DNA of 64,000 nucleotides, taken from an uncultured Clostridia bacterium (lineage in GTDB: Bacteria > Bacillota > Clostridia > Christensenellales > CAG-314). A program made the position numbers and the translations under genes. Of the stretch, positions 43,261 through 51,587 are shown piece after piece (within the stretch, counting starts at the first letter, position 1; each line of letters begins with the position of its first letter). The stretch is from contig CAKQEP010000003.1 in NCBI GenBank assembly GCA_934230325.1, positions 1-64,000 of the forward strand. The letters are read 5' to 3'. The notes beneath the pieces are model-generated. The model did not search any database and had not been told where the DNA came from. It was given only the letters and a program-made list of their open reading frames with translations.

Positions 43261-43293
43261 AAATCCCTAAGGGAAACGCCCTTATGCCGTCTT
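43261..43293 (-). repeat. Right arm of imperfect inverted repeat; also terminator-like
   Basis: Contains the complement of the left-arm words (AAATCCCTAAGGGAAACGC and GCCGTCTT). On the minus strand it also forms AAGGG/CCCTT followed by AGGGATTTTTT, so it could simply be a terminator of the M1 peptidase gene. Confidence 0.4.
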
Positions 43294-43336
43294 GTTTTTG
43301 CGCTTTATCGCCGCTAAAAACCGAGCGGAATCAAAA

Positions 43337-44842
43337 TCAAATCGTTTTTTCCTTGCCCGTAACGTAGGAATCGAATATTTTGGACATATCCGCGCCGTAC
43401 GCCTTAGAAAAACTGTCCGCAAGCGACGCGGGAGGGGCTATTTGCAAAAAGTTTGCGTCGTAATAAATTTTTAACGCGCGCAAAAATTTTGTTTTGCCCG
43501 TGACGCGTCTTATATCGTCAAACATTATCATCGCCTTTACGTAACTCATATAACAATATTCCGCGTCGTTGCGGTACTCGTAGATACTGCGGTTTAAACT
43601 CGTGTCTATATCGTTGAAGTAGTTGTGAGTTATGTCAAGATAATTGTTGAGGCTTTGTTTGCTCGCCGCAATCTCCCCCTTTGCATCAACGCCAAAGTCG
43701 TTGTCCTCAAAAAATAACATCGTGCTGTACTCTGCAAGACCTTCGTCCTGCCAAGCGTTGCGTATTTGGTCGTTGCCGACGACGCCGTACCACCACTGAT
43801 GCGCTATTTCGTGTACTGCGGCTTTTTTGTAAGTTTTTTCCGACATACCGCTCGTAACCATAGCGAGGCGCGGATACTCCATACCTCCTTCAAAAAAGTC
43901 GCTCTCGACGACGGAAAGCGTTTTGTAAGGATACTCGCCAAAAACCGAACCGAAATATTTTAGCGCAGCCAAACACATCTTTGCCGTTTCCTCCGGTTTT
44001 TGGTCGGCAAAATAGTAGTAATCCAGCCTTGTTTTGCCGCAATTTTGCGATACCGTTTTAAATTTTTGCGACATAACGATAGAAAAATCTCTCACGCCCT
44101 CCGCAGAAAAACAGTAGCGCGCAACGCCGTTGTTTTCTTGTTTGTCCGTCAAATCTCCGCCCGCCGCAACGACGTAACTTTTGTCTACGCTGATTTTTAC
44201 CGCATAGTTTGCGACGTCGGAAACAAACGGATCGCCTACGGGAGAGTACAAGTCGGTCAACCACCCCGCAGTTTGGTCGTATCGACAAAGTATCGGGTAC
44301 CAGTCGTTTAGATTTATCGTGTTGTCGCCGTACCCGAACCGATGCCAAACGTTGGGCAAGGTCGTGTCAAATTGTATCGATACTTGCGTCTTGTCGCCTT
44401 GTTTGAGCGGTTTGGGAATGGGTACGGAAAGCACGTTGTAATCTTCGCCGCATATTTCAAAAGCAACGTCCTCGCCCGCCGCCTTTACCGATTTGACTTC
44501 GATTTTGCCATAACTGTACCCGTTTTTGTACGCCGCCGCCAACTTGGTCGCAGAAACGGGCTTTTTTGCCGCTCCTTCCCTGAATGCGTTGGGATACAAG
44601 TGAAACAACAATTTGTCCTGCTCTTTGCCCGTGTCGTTGCGATAATCAAAGACCAAAACGGCGGATACGGTATTAGTTTTTTCGTCAAAACCCGCTTCCA
44701 AAGTATAGGAATTGAGTTTTTTGCTTTGCTTTTTTAATCTGTCCGCATAGTTGCCGCCGCCGCACGCCGCAAAGCATACGACCACCCCCAGCGCAACCGC
44801 CGTCACCAAAATTAAAGACAGAATTTTTAAAGATTTTTTCAT
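43337..44842 (-). CDS. M1-family aminopeptidase-like lipoprotein
   Basis: 501 aa. Signal peptide with lipobox FAAC (lipidated Cys about residue 27) anchors it outside the membrane. After an N-terminal beta domain the thermolysin-like core shows the exopeptidase signature GGMEYP and the zinc motif HEIAHQWWYG, with the third ligand 18 residues later in DEGLAEY, exactly as in M1 enzymes. The usual C-terminal helical domain is short. It probably trims peptides at the cell surface. AAGAAG/GAGG precede the ATG. Confidence 0.9.
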   Translation of the reverse strand: MKKSLKILSLILVTAVALGVVVCFAACGGGNYADRLKKQSKKLNSYTLEAGFDEKTNTVSAVLVFDYRNDTGKEQDKLLFHLYPNAFREGAAKKPVSATKLAAAYKNGYSYGKIEVKSVKAAGEDVAFEICGEDYNVLSVPIPKPLKQGDKTQVSIQFDTTLPNVWHRFGYGDNTINLNDWYPILCRYDQTAGWLTDLYSPVGDPFVSDVANYAVKISVDKSYVVAAGGDLTDKQENNGVARYCFSAEGVRDFSIVMSQKFKTVSQNCGKTRLDYYYFADQKPEETAKMCLAALKYFGSVFGEYPYKTLSVVESDFFEGGMEYPRLAMVTSGMSEKTYKKAAVHEIAHQWWYGVVGNDQIRNAWQDEGLAEYSTMLFFEDNDFGVDAKGEIAASKQSLNNYLDITHNYFNDIDTSLNRSIYEYRNDAEYCYMSYVKAMIMFDDIRRVTGKTKFLRALKIYYDANFLQIAPPASLADSFSKAYGADMSKIFDSYVTGKEKTI

Positions 44843-44962
44843 ACTTCTTTACCTCGCCTGTATTCCTTTATAATTATGACGGCAAAAAAGGTTTTATGAC
44901 TGTTTTGCAAAGCGGCGGAACGCATAAGGAATAAAAACGGCGTTTGCGTTTACGCTAACAAT

Positions 44963-45916
44963 ATGAAACGTAAAATATTGTTTTTAATTTTGTTTTTATC
45001 CTTTTTTTCGGCGTTTTTTTGCGCCGCCGCCCCCGCGACAGGCAAAAGGACGATTTGCAACGCCGCCAAAAACGACGAGGTTTGTTGCTGTTTGAGCGAC
45101 GATTTTTGTTGCGATTTTGTCGCTAAAAACGAAGAAAAGCAAACGGTGATAATAATGTACCACTCGGTATTAAAAAGCCGCCAAAACAAATATATTTGTT
45201 CTCCGACGCAGATAGAAAACGACATAAAACGATTTATCGACGAAGGTTATCGCTTTGTTTTGCCCGCCGACCTTATCGCTTACGCGGACGGCGTTTGCGA
45301 CCTGCCCAACAAAACGGTAATGCTTACTTTTGACGACGGCCATTACAACTTTTTGTATTACGTATTGCCGATTTTGGAGCGATACGGCGCAAAAGCGGTA
45401 GTAAGCGTCGTCGGAGCGTTTTGCGAATCGAGCGAAAAAGACGCACACAACCCCAACTATTCCTACCTTACCGCGCAAGACTTAAAAATTATTGCCGCAA
45501 ACCCGCTCGTCAGTATTGCAAACCACACTTTCGATATGCACAAAACTGCGCCTCGACACGGCGCGGGTAGGCTTAAAGGAGAAACGGACGAACAGTACGC
45601 CGACGCTTTAAGGCTAGATTTAAGCAAGTTGCAACGCCTTTTGACAAAAAACTGCGGCGTAACGCCCGACACCTTCACTTATCCTTTTGGCAACGTAACC
45701 AAAATTGCGCAAAAACAATTGCCGCAACTCGGTTTTAAAGTTTCGTTGACGTGCAAGGAAGGCGTTTCCTCAATAAAAAAAGGCGACAAAACCACCCTTT
45801 TTGACCTTAAAAGAATAAACCGTAGCGGTTTTATCGATACCGACGCACTCTTTACGCTGATAAACAATTACGTCAACGCTTCCGTGAGATTACCCCATCG
45901 TCGCAGCACCGCCTGA
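44963..45916 (+). CDS. Exported polysaccharide deacetylase
   Basis: 317 aa. N-terminal signal or anchor helix (residues 1-23), then an unusual cysteine-rich stretch (VCCCLSDDFCCDF, about 40-52) before the NodB domain: IIMYHSVL, MLTFDDGHYN with the catalytic/metal Asp pair, ANHTFDMH with metal histidines, and FTYPFG. It removes acetyl groups from peptidoglycan or a wall polysaccharide. No clear ribosome site precedes the ATG; a terminator is not obvious, apart from AAACGGC/GCCGTTT at about 45956-45980. Confidence 0.82.
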   Translation: MKRKILFLILFLSFFSAFFCAAAPATGKRTICNAAKNDEVCCCLSDDFCCDFVAKNEEKQTVIIMYHSVLKSRQNKYICSPTQIENDIKRFIDEGYRFVLPADLIAYADGVCDLPNKTVMLTFDDGHYNFLYYVLPILERYGAKAVVSVVGAFCESSEKDAHNPNYSYLTAQDLKIIAANPLVSIANHTFDMHKTAPRHGAGRLKGETDEQYADALRLDLSKLQRLLTKNCGVTPDTFTYPFGNVTKIAQKQLPQLGFKVSLTCKEGVSSIKKGDKTTLFDLKRINRSGFIDTDALFTLINNYVNASVRLPHRRSTA

Positions 45917-46082
45917 ATACAGCGTTTTGTGGGCGTTGTTTCGGGCGGAACTTTAAACGGCTGGGGTTGTCGGCCGTTTCGTCGCGTCGACAACGGAAAA
46001 AAGGCGGAAAATTTTACTTTTTAAGAATAAAATTTTGAGTATTGACCAAACTATCAGTACAGTCTTAAAACGGAGGTAAATT

Positions 46083-46232
46083 ATGAAAAACATCGTTAAG
46101 ACGGGCGAAAAGCCGGGTAAAGGCACTTATTCCTGCACTAATTGCGGCACGGACGTTACTTTAAACGCAAGTGACAAATGTCCCCCCTGCCCCAAATGCA
46201 ACAACAGCGAATTTAAAAAGTGCAACGGCTAA
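46083..46232 (+). CDS. Zinc-ribbon miniprotein
   Basis: 49 aa, starting MKNIVKTGEKPGKGTY, preceded by GGAGG at optimal spacing. Four core cysteines form a zinc ribbon (CTNCG ... CPKC, with extra Cys in CPPC and near the end KKCNG). This resembles small rubredoxin/zinc-ribbon proteins found in clostridia. TTGACC about 45 bases upstream with a poor -10 could be the promoter; a clear terminator follows. Function unknown. Confidence 0.75.
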   Translation: MKNIVKTGEKPGKGTYSCTNCGTDVTLNASDKCPPCPKCNNSEFKKCNG

Positions 46233-46241
46233 ACGCCAAAC

Positions 46242-46277
46242 AAAAAAAGGACTTGCTTTAATGCGAGTCTTTTTTTG
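46242..46277 (+). terminator. Terminator of the zinc-ribbon miniprotein gene
   Basis: GACTTGC and GCGAGTC (one G-T pair) around a 6-base loop, then TTTTTTT. Confidence 0.8.
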
Positions 46278-46413
46278 TCGTCAGATACCAAAAACTCAAG
46301 TCGATTGCGGCAAAAATTTGGATACGTATGCAAGTATTTTTTACTCATGACTTAAAAACAAATTAAAAATCCTTGTTTTAAGACAATTTGGTTTGAAAAT
46401 CGTTTAAAAATCC

Positions 46414-46442
46414 TTTACAAATCGACGGATTGCGTTTATAAT
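46414..46442 (+). promoter_or_regulatory. Promoter of hpt
   Basis: TTTACA (46414-46419), 17 bases, TATAAT (46437-46442). Confidence 0.75.
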
Positions 46443-46485
46443 ATAAGTTAAAATTTTTATCGTTTACTCAAGGAGAAAACAAGGC

Positions 46486-47019
46486 ATGGAAGATTTAATG
46501 CGGGATATCGAAAGAGTTCTGGTAGACAAACAAAGCATTTTAAAAAGATGCGACGAATTGGGAGCGCAGATTTCAAAAGATTATTACGGCAAACGCCCGA
46601 TGTTTATCTGCGTGCTTAAAGGCAGCGTTATGTTTTATGCCGACCTTATCCGCAGGGTTAGTATCGACTGCGAGTTGGAGTTTATGGCGATAAGCAGTTA
46701 CGGCGCAAGCAAAAGCAGTAGCGGAGAGGTTCGCGTCGTCAAAGACCTCAACACCCAAGTGGAAGGCAGACACCTCATCATCGTAGAAGATATTGTCGAT
46801 ACGGGAATTACTCTCAACTATCTCGTCAACAACCTTAAATGCAGAGGCGCGGCAAGCGTGGAAATTTGTACGCTTTTGGACAAGCCCGAACGGCGCGAAA
46901 GAGACGTTCACGCAAAGTACAGCGGTTTTGTCATTCCCAACGAGTTTGTCGTGGGATACGGTTTGGACTTTGACGAAAAATACCGCAACTTGCCCGAAGT
47001 TTGCGTTTTGAAACAATAA
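46486..47019 (+). CDS. hpt: Hypoxanthine(-guanine) phosphoribosyltransferase
   Basis: 177 aa. Purine salvage: transfers ribose 5-phosphate from PRPP to hypoxanthine/guanine. The PRPP-binding loop is IIVEDIVDTGITL, the flexible loop holds SSYGASKSSSG, and the purine-site motif appears as DKPERRER and GFVIPNEFVVGYGLDFDEKYR. AAGGAG lies upstream of the ATG at 46486; an internal ATG at 46498 is possible. A monocistronic unit with its own promoter and terminator. Confidence 0.95.
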   Translation: MEDLMRDIERVLVDKQSILKRCDELGAQISKDYYGKRPMFICVLKGSVMFYADLIRRVSIDCELEFMAISSYGASKSSSGEVRVVKDLNTQVEGRHLIIVEDIVDTGITLNYLVNNLKCRGAASVEICTLLDKPERRERDVHAKYSGFVIPNEFVVGYGLDFDEKYRNLPEVCVLKQ

Positions 47020-47076
47020 AAACGTAATACGTATGCCTTTAACCGCAACAATACAAAAAATCAGAAACCACAACCA

Positions 47077-47111
47077 AAAAAAACCGCAAGCAAACGACTT
47101 GCGGTTTTGTT
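47077..47111 (+). terminator. Bidirectional terminator between hpt and the restriction gene
   Basis: AACCGCAAG and CTTGCGGTT around a 7-base loop, A run on one side and T run on the other. Confidence 0.8.
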
Positions 47112-47181
47112 TAACTCAACCGACCAAACGACAACAATAAAAAAGTCGCGTGTAGCATTGTGGTACTTTTTTACGGTAAAA

Positions 47182-48051
47182 TTACTTTTTGTAAGGTACG
47201 TCGAGTTTATCCAAAATTACTTTAAATTTATCCAAAGAGTCCGTATGTCCCTTTAATTCCAAATACTCCACGCCGCGCGCTTCCAGTTGTCTGCAATTTT
47301 GTTCGCTTAAAGTATCCGCTATAAATACGTTAGAATCTCTCGCTATCGTTGCATCTGCGCTTTCCGAATTACCTTTACCCATCAACTTAACTTCTGTACG
47401 ATAAATTTTACCCGTACGAGAAATCAGTTTGTAATCTACTTCTCTGTCATACTCCTTGCTTTTATCTTTTTTGAAATGCTTGTTGTCGATATTTTCTGCA
47501 GGCACACCCGCTTCTGCACACAGTCGGTCAATCAAAGGTTTTTCTACCTTTTTGCCTATTGCGCTCCACGCACCGCCCCTTATCTGCAGTTTTTTGGTTG
47601 CAAGAGCATTTATCACAATTAAACTCTCAGATAAAGTCAAATCAACGGTAACTCCGTTGTAAGAAATTTTTATCGATATGGCAAGTCCGGCGTCGGCATC
47701 GTTTTCCATAGACTGCAACAAGTCGCTTAAATATTCAAAGTTTTGGTTAGCAACGCTAAAAACTACGCTTTTGGTTGCCGTTCCGTAAATATTTGTTATT
47801 GTTTTTTTGTTTACGCCGGCATAAATTGCCGCTTCTTCCGGCGAAAAGTTTGCAAAATTGATAAAGTATTTTTTGTACCAGTCGAGGGTTATATCTTCTG
47901 CGTTCATTTTGGCGCTTACTATTTTTTTAAAAAAATCTATAGTAAAATCAAGAAAAACGGCGTTTATTGCTCGCACAATTTCTTCCCGATAATCTTCCCC
48001 TCTCATTAACTTTTCTATGGTTTTTTTGATTATTTCATTTTCGAACGTCAT
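47182..48051 (-). CDS. Type II restriction endonuclease, CfrBI-like
   Basis: 289 aa. The C-terminal part carries the restriction-type PD-(D/E)XK site: REVDYKLI (Asp206) followed by YRTEVKLMGKGNSESAD (Glu220-x-Lys222) and VFIADTLSEQN. The EVKLMGKGN block is what I associate with the CfrBI family. The N-terminal half includes an apparent helix-turn-helix (SPEEAAIYAGVNKKTITNIYG, about 70-91), plausibly for DNA recognition. It overlaps the end of the methyltransferase gene by 17 bases, so nuclease synthesis is tied to that of the protecting enzyme. Specificity cannot be read; CfrBI itself cuts CCWWGG. Confidence 0.82.
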   Translation of the reverse strand: MTFENEIIKKTIEKLMRGEDYREEIVRAINAVFLDFTIDFFKKIVSAKMNAEDITLDWYKKYFINFANFSPEEAAIYAGVNKKTITNIYGTATKSVVFSVANQNFEYLSDLLQSMENDADAGLAISIKISYNGVTVDLTLSESLIVINALATKKLQIRGGAWSAIGKKVEKPLIDRLCAEAGVPAENIDNKHFKKDKSKEYDREVDYKLISRTGKIYRTEVKLMGKGNSESADATIARDSNVFIADTLSEQNCRQLEARGVEYLELKGHTDSLDKFKVILDKLDVPYKK

Positions 48052-49192
48052 AGTTTATTTTGCCCCCCTCTATTAACCGGATGTAATCATTGTTGATTTC
48101 TCCTAATACCGGCACTCTGTTCATGTTGTACGCAACTTTGCCAAACGTGCCGCAACCTGCAAACGGATCCAAAACAGTATCGCCCTCAAAAGAATAATAT
48201 TTTAGTATGCGCCTACACAATTCATCAGGGAAAACCGCAGGGTGATTTTTGTTGCTTTTTGGCGTAATGTACCAACAATTTGTCGTGTCAATATCTTCAG
48301 CCTCAAATTTGTCATATTCGTCATATTCGTTGATGTTTTCGTCCAACAAAAACGAACAATTTTTGCGGTATACCATTATGCTTTCCGTAATACAGTTGGG
48401 CTTGTAACTCAATGCTTTTCTTGTTTGCTGATATCCCCCTACTCTGTTTTTAACGGACGGCTCGGGTTTTATCCAAATAATTTCGTCCACGAAGTAAAAC
48501 CCCGCCTCCTGCAATACTTTGTGAAAATCAAAGTGTATCGGATACCTTATACTTTCAAATTCTCTGCCCGGCCTTTTGGTTATTACCGGAGAAACATTTA
48601 CGATAAGAAACCTTCCGTCCTCTATTACCCTGTGACATTCCTTAAACACCCGTTCCATTTTTTTGAGATAATCGTCATAAGAATGATAGTCAGAATAATC
48701 GCGCGCATTATAATATGGCGGTGAGGTAAATGCTAACTGTATGCAACCTTCAGGCAATGTTTTTAAGGTTGTTTCCGAATCCCCCACAAGCAAAAGCGGC
48801 CTGCTTATTTTGTTTTTTTTGCGCTTGCATTTGTCATGGCGATAATCGTAATACTCATTCATTTTTGACAAATTTTCGTTTTTGTAGTAATCCATTATTT
48901 TCTGTCCCAACTCTTTAAATCGCTCGTCCGCTGCTCGGCGATAAAGACAAGTTCTAAACATCTGATAAACAAATTCCATTAAAACAGAACTTTTAAAAGC
49001 GTTTTGACAAATGAACTCATAAACTTTGTCAAGGTCGCTTTGTCGACCGATAGAAGAAACAACCTCTCTCTTAATATCAACGGTCAAATCGTCGCGATTA
49101 AACAGTTCAATCAAAAGCGATAAATTTTTATCGCTCTTTTCTTTGCCTAATTTTTTGATGCTCTCCACTGTAAACGCCGACTTTTTGACCAC
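48035..49192 (-). CDS. DNA methyltransferase of the restriction-modification pair (N4-cytosine type)
   Basis: 385 aa. Catalytic motif TSPPY (156-160) comes before the SAM-binding motif DPFAGCG (342-348), the beta-class order; TSPPY rather than DPPY points to N4-cytosine methylation. Residues 1-130 form an extra helical, HEAT-like region (SLLIELFNRDDLTVDIKREVVSSIG) not needed for catalysis. The start is a GTG at 49192 with AAGGA 8 bases upstream. Its own promoter lies at 49226-49254. It should protect host sites from the co-encoded nuclease. Confidence 0.88.
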   Translation of the reverse strand: MVKKSAFTVESIKKLGKEKSDKNLSLLIELFNRDDLTVDIKREVVSSIGRQSDLDKVYEFICQNAFKSSVLMEFVYQMFRTCLYRRAADERFKELGQKIMDYYKNENLSKMNEYYDYRHDKCKRKKNKISRPLLLVGDSETTLKTLPEGCIQLAFTSPPYYNARDYSDYHSYDDYLKKMERVFKECHRVIEDGRFLIVNVSPVITKRPGREFESIRYPIHFDFHKVLQEAGFYFVDEIIWIKPEPSVKNRVGGYQQTRKALSYKPNCITESIMVYRKNCSFLLDENINEYDEYDKFEAEDIDTTNCWYITPKSNKNHPAVFPDELCRRILKYYSFEGDTVLDPFAGCGTFGKVAYNMNRVPVLGEINNDYIRLIEGGKINYDVRK

Positions 49193-49225
49193 TTTGTATA
49201 TCCTTGTCCTATTTGTGCTGATTTT

Positions 49226-49254
49226 ATTATACCATATAAAACCACAAAATTCAA
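49226..49254 (-). promoter_or_regulatory. Promoter of the restriction-modification operon
   Basis: Minus strand TTGAAT (49249-49254), 17 bases, TATAAT (49226-49231). There is no C-protein gene. Confidence 0.7.
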
Positions 49255-49430
49255 TATCTTTAACATAACCCGTATCAAAAAATTAGAATTAAAAATAATC
49301 AAAATTGTTTTTTAACTTGCATATCGTTTAATTAAATTAAAAATTAAAAAATAAACCTTTTTTTTAAAAATTATCGCAAAATTACTTTTGTTTTTTTTAA
49401 AGTTGTGGTATATTAAACAAGCAATATCGT

Positions 49431-49504
49431 GCGGGTGTTGTTCATCGGTAGAATGCGAGCTTCCCAAGCTTGAGAGGAGGGTTCGACTCCCTTCACCCGC
49501 TCCA
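49431..49504 (+). tRNA. tRNA-Gly (anticodon CCC)
   Basis: 74 nt including an encoded CCA. Acceptor stem GCGGGTG/CACCCGC, D-arm with TTCATCGGTAGAA, anticodon loop TTCCCAA with CCC at 49463-49465, T-arm GAGGGTTCGACTCCC, discriminator T. It reads GGG glycine codons. Unusually for this window it stands alone, next to the restriction-modification genes, and its 3' end is repeated 367 bases downstream. Confidence 0.95.
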
Positions 49505-49660
49505 TCGTCGCAACTCTGCTTTATAGCAGGACGTTGTATTTTTAATACAAGTCCTTGCCTTGTGGCAGGTTGCTCCTCTCCCAAAAAGTTTTACAACTTT
49601 TTGGGTTGTTTTTTTGCGCTCTTTGTCGCTTCCCTTTTGCTTGCCGACTCTTTTCTCGTT
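49494..49660 (+). repeat. Copy 1 of a ~167-bp direct repeat starting inside the tRNA 3' end
   Basis: Begins with the last 11 bases of the tRNA (CACCCGCTCCA) and runs through ATCGTCGCAACTCTGC, a hairpin around TTGTATT/AATACAA (about 49535-49551), the terminator CCCAAAAAGTT/AACTTTTTGGG (49580-49605) with a T run, and TTGCTTGCCGACT. Copy 2 at 49861-50027 matches nearly throughout. Confidence 0.85.
49580..49615 (+). terminator. Terminator of tRNA-Gly
   Basis: CCCAAAAAGTT and AACTTTTTGGG with a TTAC loop, then TTGTTTTTTT. The same terminator recurs in the downstream repeat copy at about 49947-49972. Confidence 0.85.
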
Positions 49661-49860
49661 CTATTTCGTCTAAACGCTTTTGTGACTACACTTTTATTGG
49701 TTTGGGCAAGGAGAGTGGTGCGGATTTGGGCGGCTGTCGCACGAAACAGACAAGGAGCGTACTTGCCGTACGCGACTGTCCGTTGAGTGCGTACGCAGGG
49801 CAAAGACGTTGCCGCTATACTTGTCCAAACTCGCTATCGCTACTTACGACTTCCCATTCT

Positions 49861-50027
49861 CACCCGCTCCATCGTCGCAACTCTGCTTTTTATCCGGACG
49901 TTGTATTTTTAATACAAGTCCTTGCCTTGTGGCAGATTGCTCCTCTCCCAAAAAGTTTTACAACTTTTTGGGTTGTTTTTTTTGCCCTCTTTGTCGCTTC
50001 CCTTTTGCTTGCCGACTTTTTCTCGTT
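49861..50027 (+). repeat. Copy 2 of the tRNA-3'-end repeat
   Basis: Starts CACCCGCTCCATCGTCGC like copy 1, without a tRNA body in front of it. Differences from copy 1 are a few substitutions (for example in the TATAGCAGGAC versus TATCCGGAC segment) and small indels. The 200 bases between the copies hold no supportable gene. The arrangement looks like an att-site duplication left by an integrated element, or a partial duplication of the tRNA locus. Confidence 0.8.
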
Positions 50028-50079
50028 CTCTTTGGAGGTTTGTTCTTTTGTTTTGTACAATGTTGTTTTGTGCAATCGC

Positions 50080-50108
50080 TTGCAAAATAAGCGGTTTTGT
50101 GTTATAAT
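50080..50108 (+). promoter_or_regulatory. Promoter of the CorC/HlyC-like gene
   Basis: TTGCAA (50080-50085), 17 bases, TATAAT (50103-50108). Confidence 0.75.
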
Positions 50109-50154
50109 GAGTAGCAACATGCCGCAAAGACGGCAAAATTCAGGAGGTTTTTTT

Positions 50155-51453
50155 ATGGGCGACGACCCTTTACCCTTACCCTTTCCCGTTGGTTTACTTG
50201 TTTCTATTATCGTTTTGATATTGACGTCGGGTTTCTTTTCCGCAATGGAAACGGCTTATTCCTGCGCAAGCAGAATAAAGTTGCGCACACTTGTCGGCAA
50301 CGGCAACAAGAGAGCAAAAAAAGTTCTCGATTTGGCGGAAAATAAATTTGACAAACTCATAAGTATTCTGCTTGTCGGCAACAACATCGTCAATCTGACG
50401 GCATCTACTTTGTCGGTTTTATTTTTTCAGCGGGTGATGAACGGCGGAGCAAATTATTCCCTCGTATCCACGATAGTCATCACGCTTGCGGTACTTACGT
50501 TTGGCGAAATCATACCCAAATACATAGCGAAGGTATATCCGGAAAAACTTGCCCTTACCTTTTATCCTTTGGTGATGTTTTTTTACTACGTTCTTTTTTT
50601 GGGGCAGGTATTTTTTGGCGGGTTGAAGTGGCTCATCTCCAAGATATTCCGACTCAAACCTGACGACAAAATCACGGAAGACGACCTTATGACCGTCGTA
50701 GAAGAAGCGGAAGAAGACGGCACGATACGAGAAGAAGAAACGCGCTTAATACGTTCCGTCATAGAGTTTGACGATTTGGAAGTATGCGATATTCTTGTGC
50801 CGCGCGTCAACGTTATTTCCGTAGAACTCGACGCGTCGCCGGAAGAAATCAAAAACGTATTTCTTTCGGAAGGATATTCGCGCGTGCCGGTATACAAAAA
50901 CACCATCGACACGATAGTGGGAACGATACACGAAAAAGATTTTTTTAACGCGTACCTTGCGGGCAAAAAGAATATCCGAGATATTTTGCGCCCCGTTTTT
51001 TACACTACGGAACACGTCAAAATATCAGAACTTCTTAAACAGTTGCAAAAGAAAAAGACGCACATAGCCATCGTTCTCGACGAGTACGGCGGAACATTGG
51101 GACTCGTCACGCTGGAAGATATTTTGGAAGAACTCGTTGGCGAAATTTGGGACGAGTACGACGAAGAAGTCAACTACTTTAAAAAACTGACCGACGACGC
51201 CGTGCTTGTAGACGGAAACGCTCCGTTGTCGGACGCATTCGAGTACTTCGGGCTGAAAGGCGAAGAAGAAAACTTTGAGGCGTCTACCCTGTCGGGGTGG
51301 CTCATAGAATATTTGGGAGAAATTCCTCCCGCCGGCAAAAAGACGGAGTATCAAAACGTCGAGTTTGAGATAACAAAGTCTTCCGTAAAGCGCATATTGC
51401 AGGTCAAAGCAAAAATAAAGCCGCAAAAAGAAGACGAAGAAGAAGAAAAATAG
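50155..51453 (+). CDS. CNNM/CorC-type membrane protein with CBS pair (HlyC/CorC family)
   Basis: 432 aa. An N-terminal DUF21/CNNM membrane domain (about 10-140; SGFFSAMETAYSCASRIKL is its signature), followed by two CBS domains (about 200-325; DILVPRVNVISVEL and HIAIVLDEYGGTLGLVTLEDILEELVG) and a C-terminal CorC_HlyC domain, ending in an acidic Glu/Asp/Lys tail. Family members export magnesium or affect its homeostasis. A frame open back to 49555 is read-through of the tRNA repeat; GGAGG immediately before the ATG at 50155 fixes the start. Confidence 0.92.
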   Translation: MGDDPLPLPFPVGLLVSIIVLILTSGFFSAMETAYSCASRIKLRTLVGNGNKRAKKVLDLAENKFDKLISILLVGNNIVNLTASTLSVLFFQRVMNGGANYSLVSTIVITLAVLTFGEIIPKYIAKVYPEKLALTFYPLVMFFYYVLFLGQVFFGGLKWLISKIFRLKPDDKITEDDLMTVVEEAEEDGTIREEETRLIRSVIEFDDLEVCDILVPRVNVISVELDASPEEIKNVFLSEGYSRVPVYKNTIDTIVGTIHEKDFFNAYLAGKKNIRDILRPVFYTTEHVKISELLKQLQKKKTHIAIVLDEYGGTLGLVTLEDILEELVGEIWDEYDEEVNYFKKLTDDAVLVDGNAPLSDAFEYFGLKGEEENFEASTLSGWLIEYLGEIPPAGKKTEYQNVEFEITKSSVKRILQVKAKIKPQKEDEEEEK

Positions 51454-51587
51454 GTTTTTTGCCGCGTTTAAACGGTAAAATCGACCGCAACCGATATTTG
51501 CTTGCGGCAACAAAAAAACGGCGCCGCCACAAAGTTTTGCGGCGCAAAAAACCGCCGCAAAATCAAAATAATCCGCAAAAATCAGTA

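Noticed and set aside
49555..50154. N-terminal extension of the CorC/HlyC-like protein through the tRNA repeat
   Set aside because: It reads through terminators and repeats with no family match; a promoter and GGAGG directly precede 50155.
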